Source of the DNA: a bacterium UBP3_UBA3054
Lineage (GTDB): Bacteria; Auribacterota; UBA3054
Direction: 5' to 3'
Length of the DNA stretch: 40,285 nt
NCBI GenBank assembly: GCA_002366995.1
Contig: DFCM01000137.1
Coordinates: 1-40,285, forward strand
The notes below the pieces were generated by a model. That model worked only from the letters and a program-made list of their open reading frames with translations, was not told the origin of the DNA and made no database searches. The translations under genes and the position numbers were made by a program. Every line of letters begins with the position of its first letter. The first letter of the stretch is position 1. Positions 24,712-33,035 of the stretch are shown here, in pieces.

Positions 24712-25274
24712 TTGTTACCTCCGTAGATGAGAGCTTCCAGCTCTTGCGCGGCTCTGTCGGCGTCGTCGTTTATGACGGTGTGGTCGAACCAGACGTGCTC
24801 CGCCATCTCGCTTTTGGCTTTGGCTAATCTTTTCGCGATCACTTCCTCGCTGTCGGTGCCGCGGCCCCTCAATCTTCTCTCCAGCTCCTCATATGAGGGC
24901 GGCATGATGAAGATGAGGTGCGCCTCCGGCATCTTTTCGTGCACGGATCTTGCGCCCTGCACGTCAATGTCCAGCAGAACGTAGTAGCCTTCCTTGAGCT
25001 GGCGCTCCACCGCCTCTCTGGGCGTGCCGTAATAATTGCCGTGCACAGTGGCATGCTCTAAGAAGCGGTCCTCTTTGAGCCAGGTCTGGAAAGTCTCCAC
25101 GGAAAGGAAAAAGTAATCCTTTCCCTCGATTTCGCCTACTCTCGGCGGCCGCGTGGTCGCTGAGACGGAGAATCTCAGATCATCGTGCCTCGCCATGAGC
25201 TTGGCGACGATGGTGGATTTTCCCGCGCCGGAAGGACCGGTCAGGACAAACGCTCTGCACTTGGGATCAGCCAT
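24708..25274 (-). CDS. gmk: Guanylate kinase
   Basis: 188 aa, the usual length. P-loop GPSGAGKST (13-21), GMP-binding SATTRPPRVGEIEGKDYFF, LLDIDVQGA and the lid RLRGRGTDSEEVIAKRL are all present. It converts GMP to GDP with ATP. One-base overlap with the rsfS stop. Neighbouring coaC/coaB is a common gmk-(rpoZ)-coaBC arrangement in bacteria; no rpoZ is seen here. Confidence 0.96.
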   Translation of the reverse strand: MADPKCRAFVLTGPSGAGKSTIVAKLMARHDDLRFSVSATTRPPRVGEIEGKDYFFLSVETFQTWLKEDRFLEHATVHGNYYGTPREAVERQLKEGYYVLLDIDVQGARSVHEKMPEAHLIFIMPPSYEELERRLRGRGTDSEEVIAKRLAKAKSEMAEHVWFDHTVINDDADRAAQELEALIYGGNK

Positions 25275-25756
25275 TATTTTTTCGTTTTGGTCGTCTTTTT
25301 GGCGGCGGGTTTTTTCGCGGGCTTTTTCGCGGGCTTTTCTTCTTTGGGTTCCTCTTTGGCTTTTTTGGGCGCGGCTTTCTTGGCCGGGACCAGATCCTCG
25401 AAGAAGGTCTCCCTGTTGGCCCAGATCTCCTCGATGTTGTATTCCGCCCTGGCTTCTTCCGTGAAGAGGTGGACGATCACGTCGACAAGGTCGACCGCCA
25501 CCCAGTTGTTGCCGGAGAGCGTTTCGTCCGCGCTGTAGGGCTTGACGCCCATGCCTTTCAGCTCTTTCAGAAGATTCTGCCCGGCCGCCTGCATCTGCCT
25601 TTCGTTCCTGACGGAACCGACGATGAAGAAGTCCGTGATGGGAGAGAAGCCTCTGACGTCATAGATCTTGATGTCGCTGACCTGCTTGTCTTCCAGAAGC
25701 GAGCGGTAGGTGAAAACGATCTCGGGGAGGTTGGGATTTTTTGCGGTTTTTGCCAT
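25274..25756 (-). CDS. rsfS: Ribosomal silencing factor RsfS with Lys/Ala/Pro-rich tail
   Basis: 160 aa. Residues 1-110 form the RsfS/DUF143 domain (DIKIYDVRGFSPITDFFIVGS, NNWVAVDLVDVIVHLFTEEAR, YNIEEIW), which binds ribosomal protein uL14 and blocks subunit joining in starved cells. About 45 further residues are almost only Lys, Ala, Pro and Glu with repeated KKPAKKPA-like units, like bacterial histone-H1-like tails and not part of the family. The gene pair nadD-rsfS is widespread; here rsfS lies 1 base before... that is, upstream of, the HAD-NadD gene's end at 25758. Confidence 0.93.
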   Translation of the reverse strand: MAKTAKNPNLPEIVFTYRSLLEDKQVSDIKIYDVRGFSPITDFFIVGSVRNERQMQAAGQNLLKELKGMGVKPYSADETLSGNNWVAVDLVDVIVHLFTEEARAEYNIEEIWANRETFFEDLVPAKKAAPKKAKEEPKEEKPAKKPAKKPAAKKTTKTKK

Positions 25757-25757
25757 G

Positions 25758-26993
25758 TTATTTTCCTGTATAAAGTTTTTTGCTTTTTATTAGCTTCGCT
25801 ACAGAAGCGGGAATATCTTTCTTATCTATCTTACCTTCTTTCAGCTTTTGACGCAAAGCGGTGGAAGAAACGTCGGTGGCGGGACCCTTTATCAGGATGT
25901 CAGGGGGCTTTATTTTCGCCGCTTCTCCCTTGCGCTGGTAAACAGCCAGCTTTGCCAGTTTCTTGATCTTTTCGGGTTCGCGCCAGGTGCCGAAACCCAA
26001 GTAATTGTCGGAGCCCAGAAGGAAGTAGAGCTCGCAGGGCGCGAATCTTTTTTTCAGCGTTTGCAGCGTTTCCACGGTGTAGGAGACGCCGCCTCTTGTT
26101 AGTTCGCAGCTTTCCAGCCTGAAGGCGGGCTCCTTTCTCAGCGCGGCGCTGATCAGTTCGCAGCGAGCTTTGTTGTCGGCGTAGATCTTGTCCCTTTTGT
26201 GCGGCGCGATGTAGGCCGGCACGAAAAGCGTAAGATCGAGTCCGAGCTGCTTCTTGGCCCTTTTGGCGATGGCTAAGTGCGTTTTGTGCACGGGATCGAA
26301 GGATCCTCCGAAAACGCCTATCTTCAGTTTCGCCCTCCTGGGCTTCAAAAGTTTTACGATGTCCCCTGTCTTCTCTGCGTAGAGTTCCGGATTGTAGGGC
26401 GCGACGTCTTCCTTGTCGCGGAAGCCCCAGGCGACGGCCATTACCGGGATCTTGGCGTTCCTGGCGGTCTGCATGTCCACCTCGGAATCTCCGATGTAGA
26501 CCGCTTCCTCAGGCTTGGCGCCGAGCTGCCTTAGGGCTTCCCAGACGGCGTCCGGAGCGGGTTTCCTGTCCCGTCCCGCCTTGTCGCCCAAGGCGGCGTC
26601 CCAAAGGCCCGGGAAGAAACGCTTGGCGAGTTTTCTGACCGCGCGCTCGGGTTTGTTGGAGACGATGGCAATCTTAAAGCCAAGCTCTCTTAATTTTCGC
26701 AGCGCTTCCGGGATCCCGGGATAGGGCTTGGTTTTTACGACGGTATGCGCCGCGTAGTAGCGGCGCATATCCGCCAGTATTTCCGGATACTCCGGATCGC
26801 GCAGGCCTTCTTTTAGCGAGCGCTCCACGAGCTTGCCCACGCCGTTTCCGACGTAGCGCCTGGCCTCGCCGAGCGTGATAGGAGGCCTGCTATGTTTGCT
26901 CAAGGCGAAATTGACGGCGGTCTGAAGATCGATCAGGGTGTCCAAAAGCGTCCCGTCAAGATCGAAGACCGCGCATTTGATGGTCTTGCCCAT
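25758..26993 (-). CDS. nadD: HAD phosphatase (Gph-like) fused to nicotinate-nucleotide adenylyltransferase
   Basis: 411 aa from ATG 26993, where the HAD domain begins; the longer upstream frame is antisense-like junk over the previous gene. Residues 1-215 are a phosphoglycolate-phosphatase-like HAD domain: DLDGT (Asp11, Asp13), SNKPERA near 112, KPAPDA (144-149), GDSEVD (168-173). A short basic linker (KPRRAKLK) leads to a full NadD domain: GGSFDPVHKTH (229-239), FVPAYIAPHK, FLLGSDN and VSSTALR (375-381). NadD makes deamido-NAD from nicotinate mononucleotide. One polypeptide therefore joins a phosphatase to NAD synthesis. Start overlaps the preceding stop (TGATG). nadB lies elsewhere in the window. 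Confidence 0.9.
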   Translation of the reverse strand: MGKTIKCAVFDLDGTLLDTLIDLQTAVNFALSKHSRPPITLGEARRYVGNGVGKLVERSLKEGLRDPEYPEILADMRRYYAAHTVVKTKPYPGIPEALRKLRELGFKIAIVSNKPERAVRKLAKRFFPGLWDAALGDKAGRDRKPAPDAVWEALRQLGAKPEEAVYIGDSEVDMQTARNAKIPVMAVAWGFRDKEDVAPYNPELYAEKTGDIVKLLKPRRAKLKIGVFGGSFDPVHKTHLAIAKRAKKQLGLDLTLFVPAYIAPHKRDKIYADNKARCELISAALRKEPAFRLESCELTRGGVSYTVETLQTLKKRFAPCELYFLLGSDNYLGFGTWREPEKIKKLAKLAVYQRKGEAAKIKPPDILIKGPATDVSSTALRQKLKEGKIDKKDIPASVAKLIKSKKLYTGK

Positions 26994-27958
26994 CAATTCC
27001 ACCAGAGCTCGCCCTCCATTTTTTCCCTGATCATGTTGCGCTTCAAAAAGCCGATGGCGCTTTCCAAGCCTTCCCTGGGCGTCATGAGGCTGTCTTCGTG
27101 CTCGATAGAAAGGGCGTAGTCGTAGCCTTCCATCCTGAGCGCGCCGAAGATCTGCTTCCACTGCTGCTCGCTCATGCCGTGGCCGACGGTCCTGAAGAGC
27201 CAGGCGCGGTCTCTTTCCTTGTCGAAGGGTTTCGTTTCAAGCACGCCTGCCCTGGCGACCACTTCCGGATGCATCTCGGTGTCCTTGGCGTGGAAGAAAT
27301 GGATGGCCTTGCCGAGGTAGCGGATGACGGAAACGATGTCCATGCCCTGCCAGATGAGGTGCGAGGGGTCAAGGTTGGCGCCCACGATGTCGCCTACGGC
27401 CGATCTGAGCCGCATGAGCGTCTCGGGGTTGTAGACGCAGAAGCCCGGGTGCATTTCCAGGCCGACGTACTTGACGCCGCCGTTCTCCGCGATCTTCGCG
27501 GCCTTCTGCCAGTACGGGATCAGAACTTCGTTCCACTGGTAGTCGAGAACTTTCCGGTACTCCGTGGGCCAGGTGCATGTCACCCAGTTGGGCTGGTCGC
27601 CCTTGCCGTCGCCGGGGCAGCCGGAGAAGGTCACAAGGTGGTCGACGCCCAATTGTCCGCAAAGCTCGCAGGCCGCCTCAAAGTCCGCTTCGAACTTCGC
27701 GGCGATCTCGGGGTCGGGATGCACGCAGTTGCCGTGCACCGAGAGGCAGACGAGGTTTATCTCGTGCTTCTTGAAAGTGTCTAAGAGTTCCTGCCTGGCC
27801 TTAGGATCCTTGACGAGCTTCTTGGCGTCCGCGTGAGCGGTGCCGGGGTAGCCGCCGACGCCCAGTTCCAGGGCGTCCACGCCCAGGCCTTTCAGATAAG
27901 AGAGGGCGGCGTCAAGGCTCATGTCGGCCAGAGCCGGGCTGAATACGCAAAGCTGCAT
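26993..27958 (-). CDS. Sugar phosphate isomerase/epimerase-like TIM-barrel protein
   Basis: 321 aa, AP-endonuclease-2/xylose-isomerase-like barrel. Candidate metal ligands sit in the family positions: GLEMHPGF (Glu), LDPSHLIW (Asp, His), FHAKDTE (His) and LSIEHED (Glu). Close types include inosose dehydratase (IolE) and hydroxypyruvate or ketose epimerases; the exact substrate cannot be read. AAGGAGG lies five bases before the ATG at 27958. It follows a Gfo/Idh/MocA gene by 9 bases, so it belongs in function to the sugar-oxidation cassette, yet its stop is coupled to the HAD-NadD start. Confidence 0.88.
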   Translation of the reverse strand: MQLCVFSPALADMSLDAALSYLKGLGVDALELGVGGYPGTAHADAKKLVKDPKARQELLDTFKKHEINLVCLSVHGNCVHPDPEIAAKFEADFEAACELCGQLGVDHLVTFSGCPGDGKGDQPNWVTCTWPTEYRKVLDYQWNEVLIPYWQKAAKIAENGGVKYVGLEMHPGFCVYNPETLMRLRSAVGDIVGANLDPSHLIWQGMDIVSVIRYLGKAIHFFHAKDTEMHPEVVARAGVLETKPFDKERDRAWLFRTVGHGMSEQQWKQIFGALRMEGYDYALSIEHEDSLMTPREGLESAIGFLKRNMIREKMEGELWWN

Positions 27959-27967
27959 ATTGCCTCC

Positions 27968-29068
27968 TTATTTTTTGGAGCTTTTCTGTTTCTTGAAGTA
28001 GAAGGGTTTGCCGGTCTTGGCGGATTCGTAGATGCCTTCCAGGATCTGCGTGACAACGTAGGCCTGTTCGGCTTTGACCACCAGTTCGCCTTTGCCGAGG
28101 ACGGCCTGCGTGAAGACGCGGGCTTCCCTGTCTTCCGAAGTCTCGGAGTGGCCGTCGTAGAAGGCGACGCCGCTGGCCTTTAGGTCGGGCTTAAGGACGT
28201 AGCGGGCGTTGTTCTTGATGCCGTTGATCCTGAGGCCGTCCTTCATGTCGGCGCCGGCTAAGGTTCCGGAAAATTCCGTGCAGGCTTCGCCGGTGGAGAG
28301 CGTGTTAAGCGCCCAGCTCGATTCCACGATGATGGTGGCGCCGTTCTTCATGACGACGAAACCGAAGGCGCTGTCTTCCACCGTGAACTTCTTGGGATCC
28401 CAGTCGCCCCAGGCGTTGCCCTGGTCGGTCTGCTTGTTGAGCTTGTGGTACGTCGTGCCGACGGCGTAGGCGGGCTCGTAGTTGTTGAGCATGTAGAGCG
28501 TCAGGTCGAGGGTGTGCGTCGCGATGTCGATCAGCGGACCGCCGCCCTGCTGCTTCTCATCAAGGAAGACGCCCCAGGTCGGGACGGCTCTGCGGCGGAT
28601 AGCCTGGGCTTTGGCGTAGTAGATGTCGCCGAAGGTGCCCTTCTCGCATTCCTTCTTCAAAAAGATGGCCTGCGGAGTGTAGCGGCTCTGATAGCCGATG
28701 GTGAGGATGCGTTTATACTTCTTGGCGGCGTCCAGCATCTTCTTCGCTTCTTTGGAATTGATGGCCATGGGCTTTTCGCACATGACGTGCTTGCCGGCTT
28801 TCATGGCGTCCACGGAAATGAAGCTGTGGGCGAGGTTCGGGGTCAGGACCAAAACCGCTTCGATGCTCTTGTCTTTCAAAAGCTCCTTGTAGTCTTTGTA
28901 GACCTTGGCGCCGGGAACGCCGTATTCCTTGGCGGCCTTTTCGGCTCTTTCCACGATGATGTCGCAGAAAGCGACCAATTCGGAATCAGGATTGTGCTTG
29001 TGGGCCGGAAGGTGCTTGCCGTTGGCAATGCCGCCGCAGCCGATGACGCCGATGCGAACTTTTTTCAT
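27968..29068 (-). CDS. Gfo/Idh/MocA-family dehydrogenase (first type)
   Basis: 366 aa. An N-terminal Rossmann fold with VIGCGGIANGKHLPAH for NAD(P) and the catalytic-lysine motif CEKPMA, and a C-terminal alpha/beta domain with IDIATHTLDLTLYML, where the His is usually catalytic. These enzymes oxidise sugars, inositols or glycosides, often at C3. AAGGAG precedes the ATG at 29068. Substrate unknown. It shares a run of genes with a ThuA-like protein and a second, only distantly similar dehydrogenase. Confidence 0.93.
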   Translation of the reverse strand: MKKVRIGVIGCGGIANGKHLPAHKHNPDSELVAFCDIIVERAEKAAKEYGVPGAKVYKDYKELLKDKSIEAVLVLTPNLAHSFISVDAMKAGKHVMCEKPMAINSKEAKKMLDAAKKYKRILTIGYQSRYTPQAIFLKKECEKGTFGDIYYAKAQAIRRRAVPTWGVFLDEKQQGGGPLIDIATHTLDLTLYMLNNYEPAYAVGTTYHKLNKQTDQGNAWGDWDPKKFTVEDSAFGFVVMKNGATIIVESSWALNTLSTGEACTEFSGTLAGADMKDGLRINGIKNNARYVLKPDLKASGVAFYDGHSETSEDREARVFTQAVLGKGELVVKAEQAYVVTQILEGIYESAKTGKPFYFKKQKSSKK

Positions 29069-29098
29069 TTTTTCTCCTTTGAGGGGTGTTATATTTAT

Positions 29099-29830
29099 TT
29101 AATTTTCTGCGATGGGTTCCAGAGGCTTAACATTGGGGCAGTCGATCTCCGTTAGCCACTTGTCGGGCTTCACGAATTCCGCGATGTTCGTTAAAAGCTT
29201 CTGGATCTTGGGATCCTGGTAAACGGGATAGGTCTCGTGTCCGGGCTGGAAATAAATTACCTTGCCGTAGTAACGCTTGAAGAAAGCAATCGAGCGGAAG
29301 ACTTCCCCGCCCTGGAACCAGCCGATGGCCAGAAGCCTGTCGGGCTGCGGGATGCCGAAAGGCTCGCCGTACATCTCTTCGTGCGGGATCTCGAGGTATT
29401 CGCCATCAAGGCCTTCAAAGATCTGGTGATTGGGCTCCACGAACCACAGTCTTTCCTTTTCGGCCACCTCTCTCCACTTCAGCGTGCAGGGGCCGCCCAC
29501 CAGGGCGCGGAAGGGTTTGGACAAGTGCGCGGAATGCAGAAAGACTATGCCCATGCCTTTCCAGACTCTTCTCACGATCTTCTTAACGAGTTCGTCGTTT
29601 ACTTTGCCGTGATAGCAGTGTCCCCACCAGAAGAGGACGTCGGTAGATTCAAGGAGCTCGTCGGTCAGACCCGCTCCGTCGTCGCCTTCATTCTGCAGCA
29701 CGACGGTCGTCTTGTTGCCGGCTTTCTCAAGGAAAGCGGCGATGGTCTCGCCCATGCCGATGGGATACGCTTCCTTGACTCTGCCTTCGCGCATCTGCTT
29801 GTAGTTTTCGCACCAAATGGTGATGTTCAT
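29099..29830 (-). CDS. ThuA-like protein (trehalose-utilisation family)
   Basis: 243 aa, class-I glutamine-amidotransferase-like fold. ThuA hallmarks are visible: DVLFWWGHCYHGKV, GIVFLHSAH, FEGLDGEYLEIPHEEMYGEPF, GKVIYFQPGHETYPVY. ThuA of Sinorhizobium works with the Gfo/Idh/MocA protein ThuB in breakdown of trehalose-like disaccharides by way of 3-keto sugars. Here it lies between two Gfo/Idh/MocA genes, in accord with that role; the sugar is not known. Confidence 0.9.
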   Translation of the reverse strand: MNITIWCENYKQMREGRVKEAYPIGMGETIAAFLEKAGNKTTVVLQNEGDDGAGLTDELLESTDVLFWWGHCYHGKVNDELVKKIVRRVWKGMGIVFLHSAHLSKPFRALVGGPCTLKWREVAEKERLWFVEPNHQIFEGLDGEYLEIPHEEMYGEPFGIPQPDRLLAIGWFQGGEVFRSIAFFKRYYGKVIYFQPGHETYPVYQDPKIQKLLTNIAEFVKPDKWLTEIDCPNVKPLEPIAEN

Positions 29831-29851
29831 AATGTTTCCCCCGCTGTTGGT

Positions 29852-30904
29852 TTAAAAATCTATTTCGACCACTTTGTTTTCCGCGGCTGATTTGGCGGCG
29901 GCGGTCATGATCTTCAGCACGCGCAGGACTTCCCAGTTCTTGACGTAGGGCTCCTCTTCCTTTCTCATCGCCTTGATGAAATGCTTGTAGAAAGCGAAAG
30001 GCTCGGGCTTGACGATCTCCAAGGGCAGCGTCTCCACCGTGTCGTGCGGACGGTAGGCCATGGTCTTCGTGAAGCCGTTGCCGGCCTTGATGCCGGTTAT
30101 CTCCCGCGGTTTTTCCGTGTAGATGGGGCGGACCATTTTGCCGTTCAGATCCCAGTCCTCGACTACCGCCGTGCCGTCGTGGCCGTAGACCACCCAGCGC
30201 GGCAGCGGCGTGAAGCAGTTGGTGTCCACCACGACCTCAACGCACTTGTTGCCACTGAAGACCAGCTCCAGCTTGAAGGCGTCGTCGCAGTCGTAGCCCG
30301 CTTCGAAAGAATACTGGCAGTAAAGATGCAGAAGCTTTTCCTTCATCATGAACATGATCTGGTCGATCATGTGCACGCCCCAGTCGAGCATCATGCCGCC
30401 GCCTTTGATCTTCTCGCAGCGCCAGCCGCTAGGTACGCCGTTTGCGCCCTGCACTCTCGACTCTATGCGGCCGATGGGGCCCAGAAGATTCTTCTCATAA
30501 ATGTTTTTGACGATCAGGTAATCGTCGTCCCAGCGCCTGTTCTGATGCACCATCAGAAGCGTGCCGCATTCGTCGGCGGTCTCCGCCATGTCCTCGAAAA
30601 GGCTCGGCGTGATGGCGGCGGGCTTTTCGCAGATGACGCCTTTGCCGGCTTTGGCGCAGGCTTTGGCGTAAAAGGGATGCCAGTCGTTGGGCGTCGCGAT
30701 CAAGACCGCTTCCAGTTCCGGATCGGCCAAAAGATCCTCGTAATTCTTGTAAACGACGAGGCCGTTTTCGGCCGCTCTTTTCTGACTCTTGGGATCAATG
30801 TCATAGATGCCTTTCGCTTCGATTATTCCGCTTTTGGCCATATGTTTGACATGGTATCCGCCCATGCCTCCGTAACCGATGACGCCGACCTTTACCGTGC
30901 TCAT
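29852..30904 (-). CDS. Gfo/Idh/MocA-family dehydrogenase (second type)
   Basis: 350 aa. Rossmann motif VIGYGGMGGYHVKH, active-site ICEKPAAI, and MLDWGVHMIDQIMFMM with the likely catalytic His. It differs widely from the neighbouring dehydrogenase, so the pair probably acts on different steps or on a different ring carbon. First gene of the cassette; AGGAG lies about 13 bases before the ATG at 30904. The 64-base gap to htpX is very AT-rich and may hold the promoter, though no clean -35/-10 pair stands out. Confidence 0.92.
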   Translation of the reverse strand: MSTVKVGVIGYGGMGGYHVKHMAKSGIIEAKGIYDIDPKSQKRAAENGLVVYKNYEDLLADPELEAVLIATPNDWHPFYAKACAKAGKGVICEKPAAITPSLFEDMAETADECGTLLMVHQNRRWDDDYLIVKNIYEKNLLGPIGRIESRVQGANGVPSGWRCEKIKGGGMMLDWGVHMIDQIMFMMKEKLLHLYCQYSFEAGYDCDDAFKLELVFSGNKCVEVVVDTNCFTPLPRWVVYGHDGTAVVEDWDLNGKMVRPIYTEKPREITGIKAGNGFTKTMAYRPHDTVETLPLEIVKPEPFAFYKHFIKAMRKEEEPYVKNWEVLRVLKIMTAAAKSAAENKVVEIDF

Positions 30905-30968
30905 AGCTTTTTGTTTTTTTCTCCTGATGTTTTTAAGTGATTGATGTTTTTATATTTTATTATTTTTT

Positions 30969-31886
30969 CTAACTCATGGCGCGCAGCCTCGCCACCCTTT
31001 TCGCGATGGGCGGGTGAGTGGAGAAAAGCGAGTCGGCGCTGAAAAAGGATTTTTTGAAAGGCTCGGAAATGAAAAGCGCGCTGGTGGCGCCGGAGGCGGC
31101 CTTGACTTCCCCGGGATCCGCCGCTATCTTTTCCAGAGCGCTGGCCAGCCCTTCCGGGTTCCTGGTGAGGGCGACGGCCCCCGCGTCCGCCAGATATTCC
31201 CTTTCCCTGGAAATGGCTAGCTGCACGATGGTGGAAAGTATGGGGGCGAAGATCATCAGCGCCAGGGCGACTATCAGGATCAGCGCCTGCCCCTGCCCGG
31301 CTTTCCGGGAAGAGGATCGCCTTCCGCCCCCAAAGAGCATGAAGCGCCAGGCGAAGCGGGCGATCATGGCCACCGCGCCAACCATGAAGCAGACCAGGGT
31401 CGAAAACAGAATGTCGTAGTGCCTGATGTGGGAAAGCTCGTGAGCTATGACGCCTTGCAGTTCGTTTCTGTTCAGCTTCATGAGCAATCCCCTGGTGACC
31501 GCCACCGCGCTGTCTTTGGGATCGCGGCCGGTGGCGAAGGCGTTGGGCGCCGCCTCTTCCATGATGTAAACTTTCGGCATGGGCAGCCCGCCGGCGATAG
31601 CCATCTCCTCCACAACGTTGTAAAGCTGCCGCTCACTTTTGGGATCCGCCTCTTTGGCTCCGCTCAAGGCCATGATGGCCGCGCTGCCCTTAAAATACCC
31701 GAAGAAGATGTAGACCGCGACGAAGATCAGGGAAAGAACAATGACGGCGCCCTGCTCCTCTTTCGGAAAAAAACCGGAAAGCGACGCGCACAAAACCGTC
31801 AAAAGGATCGCCAGAAGCGCGACGAAGAAAACGGATTTCCGCTTGTTGGACCTGATGCAGTCGTGAATGCTTTTTCTTTCCGTCAT
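30969..31886 (-). CDS. htpX: M48 family membrane metalloprotease (HtpX-like)
   Basis: 305 aa. Membrane helices at about 18-38 and 47-66, then the zinc site HELSH (149-153) with the third ligand expected in EREYLADAGAV, and another hydrophobic pair (about 159-177 and 195-225). The C-terminal STHPPIAKRVARL is typical of the family. HtpX degrades misfolded inner-membrane proteins. It follows lemA by 12 bases, a pairing seen in many bacteria. Confidence 0.94.
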   Translation of the reverse strand: MTERKSIHDCIRSNKRKSVFFVALLAILLTVLCASLSGFFPKEEQGAVIVLSLIFVAVYIFFGYFKGSAAIMALSGAKEADPKSERQLYNVVEEMAIAGGLPMPKVYIMEEAAPNAFATGRDPKDSAVAVTRGLLMKLNRNELQGVIAHELSHIRHYDILFSTLVCFMVGAVAMIARFAWRFMLFGGGRRSSSRKAGQGQALILIVALALMIFAPILSTIVQLAISREREYLADAGAVALTRNPEGLASALEKIAADPGEVKAASGATSALFISEPFKKSFFSADSLFSTHPPIAKRVARLRAMS

Positions 31887-31898
31887 TCGCGGTCCCTT

Positions 31899-32441
31899 TT
31901 AGAACTTCACGTTGGGAGCGGCTTCCTCCGCTTCCGAGACCTGGAAATATTCGTAGGGCTTGAAGGAAAAGATCTTCGCTATTATGACGCTGGGGAAGCT
32001 TTCGCAGCGGGTGTTGAAAGTCATGATGCTGTCGTTGTAATGCTGCCTGGCGAAAGCCACTTTGTTTTCGGTGGCCGTCAGCTCTTCCTGCAAAGAGAGC
32101 ATGTTGGCGTTGGCTTTCAGCTCCGGATATCTTTCCACCACCGCCAAAAGGCCGTGCAGCGAATCCGTCAGCTTGTTCTCCGCGGCGACGGAATCGCGGA
32201 CGCCTTTGGCGTTCAGGGCCAGGTTGCGGGCTTCTATGACTTTTTCCAGAGTTTCCTTCTCGTACTGCATGTAGCCTTTGACGCACTCCACCAGATTGGG
32301 GATCAGTTCATGCCGTCTTTTAAGCTGCACGGAGATCTGGCCCCAGGCGTTCTTGATCTCGTTGGTTCCGCGGACAAATCCGTTGTAGGAAAGGACGGCC
32401 CAGGAGACGAGGATCACAAGCAGGATAATGGTGATCAGCAT
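31899..32441 (-). CDS. lemA: LemA family protein
   Basis: 180 aa. One N-terminal membrane helix (LITIILLVILVSWAVLSYN), then the family core: VRGTNEIKNAWGQISVQLKR, RHELIPNLVECVKGY, LQEELTATENKVAFARQHYN. LemA proteins are membrane-anchored helical bundles of unclear role, often beside HtpX-like proteases. Likely promoter -10 TACAAT at 32496-32491 on the minus strand; AGGAA before the ATG. Confidence 0.94.
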   Translation of the reverse strand: MLITIILLVILVSWAVLSYNGFVRGTNEIKNAWGQISVQLKRRHELIPNLVECVKGYMQYEKETLEKVIEARNLALNAKGVRDSVAAENKLTDSLHGLLAVVERYPELKANANMLSLQEELTATENKVAFARQHYNDSIMTFNTRCESFPSVIIAKIFSFKPYEYFQVSEAEEAAPNVKF

Positions 32442-32490
32442 AGTTGTTCCTGTTTTTGAATTGGTTATTTGTCTGTCTTTTTACAAGTAT

Positions 32491-32496
32491 ATTGTA
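32491..32496 (-). promoter_or_regulatory. Candidate -10 box of the lemA-htpX operon
   Basis: Minus-strand TACAAT, about 50 bases before the lemA start. The -35 at the right distance is only AT-rich and poor. Confidence 0.3.
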
Positions 32497-32533
32497 GCAA
32501 AAGGAAAATGCTTTTAATTAAAGGCGATTCAGG

Positions 32534-32740
32534 CGTGGATAATTCATTTTTTCAACAAACTTGCAAACATGTTGCTGACAAGTTATCCACAATTTTGCAA
32601 AAGGGTGCCGGCGCGCTTTCCGCACACGCTTTTCCGCTTCCGAAAAAGGGCGCTTTTTACGGCCCGGCCGGATGATCGGAAGTTTTTTTCACACCGTTAT
32701 TCACTTTTATATAACCATATTGTAATCAGAGTGTTATATT
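32534..32740. other. DnaA-box cluster upstream of dnaA (possible oriC part)
   Basis: A perfect box TTATCCACA lies at 32583-32591. One-mismatch sites are CGTGGATAA (32534-32542, reverse) and TTATTCACT (32697-32705). A 7-bp inverted repeat ATATAAC/GTTATAT (32709-32715, 32733-32739) in an AT-rich stretch follows. The 594-base gap 32442-33035 has no convincing gene; these sites could serve origin function or dnaA autoregulation. Confidence 0.5.
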
Positions 32741-32877
32741 AAGCCAAGCCGCGCCTCTTGCTTTTCTCGCCCGGGTTTGCTACATTTTTCCCCGTATCAT
32801 TTACCAAAAAGTCTCCTGAACAGGTCTTCTTCGACAAGATATCAACATGCCGTTGTGACTTTTTCAGAAAAACCGTC

Positions 32878-32906
32878 TTTACAAACGGAGAGGATTATGG
32901 TAAAGT
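32878..32906 (+). promoter_or_regulatory. Candidate dnaA promoter
   Basis: TTTACA (32878-32883), 17 bases, TAAAGT (32901-32906). The leader to the GTG of dnaA would be about 120 bases. The leader contains a tiny 15-codon frame (ATG at 32896) that overlaps the -10 box and so is probably not translated. Confidence 0.4.
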
Positions 32907-33035
32907 GGTGCCGTTCTTTTTTGCGAAAAGGTAGAAAAGAATGACTGGAAAGAGCGCTGTGCCCTTTTTGGTGTGTGTAAAGAAGCATTTATCGGGCTAA
33001 CCCCCGTGTAACAATATTTCGTGTAAGGTTTTTTC

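Noticed and set aside
25290..25350. Short tandem repeat as CRISPR or satellite
   Set aside because: It is the codon repeat of the Lys/Ala/Pro tail of RsfS; no spacers.
32896..32943. 15-codon leader peptide upstream of dnaA
   Set aside because: It overlaps the likely -10 box, so its start would not be in the transcript; no family resemblance.
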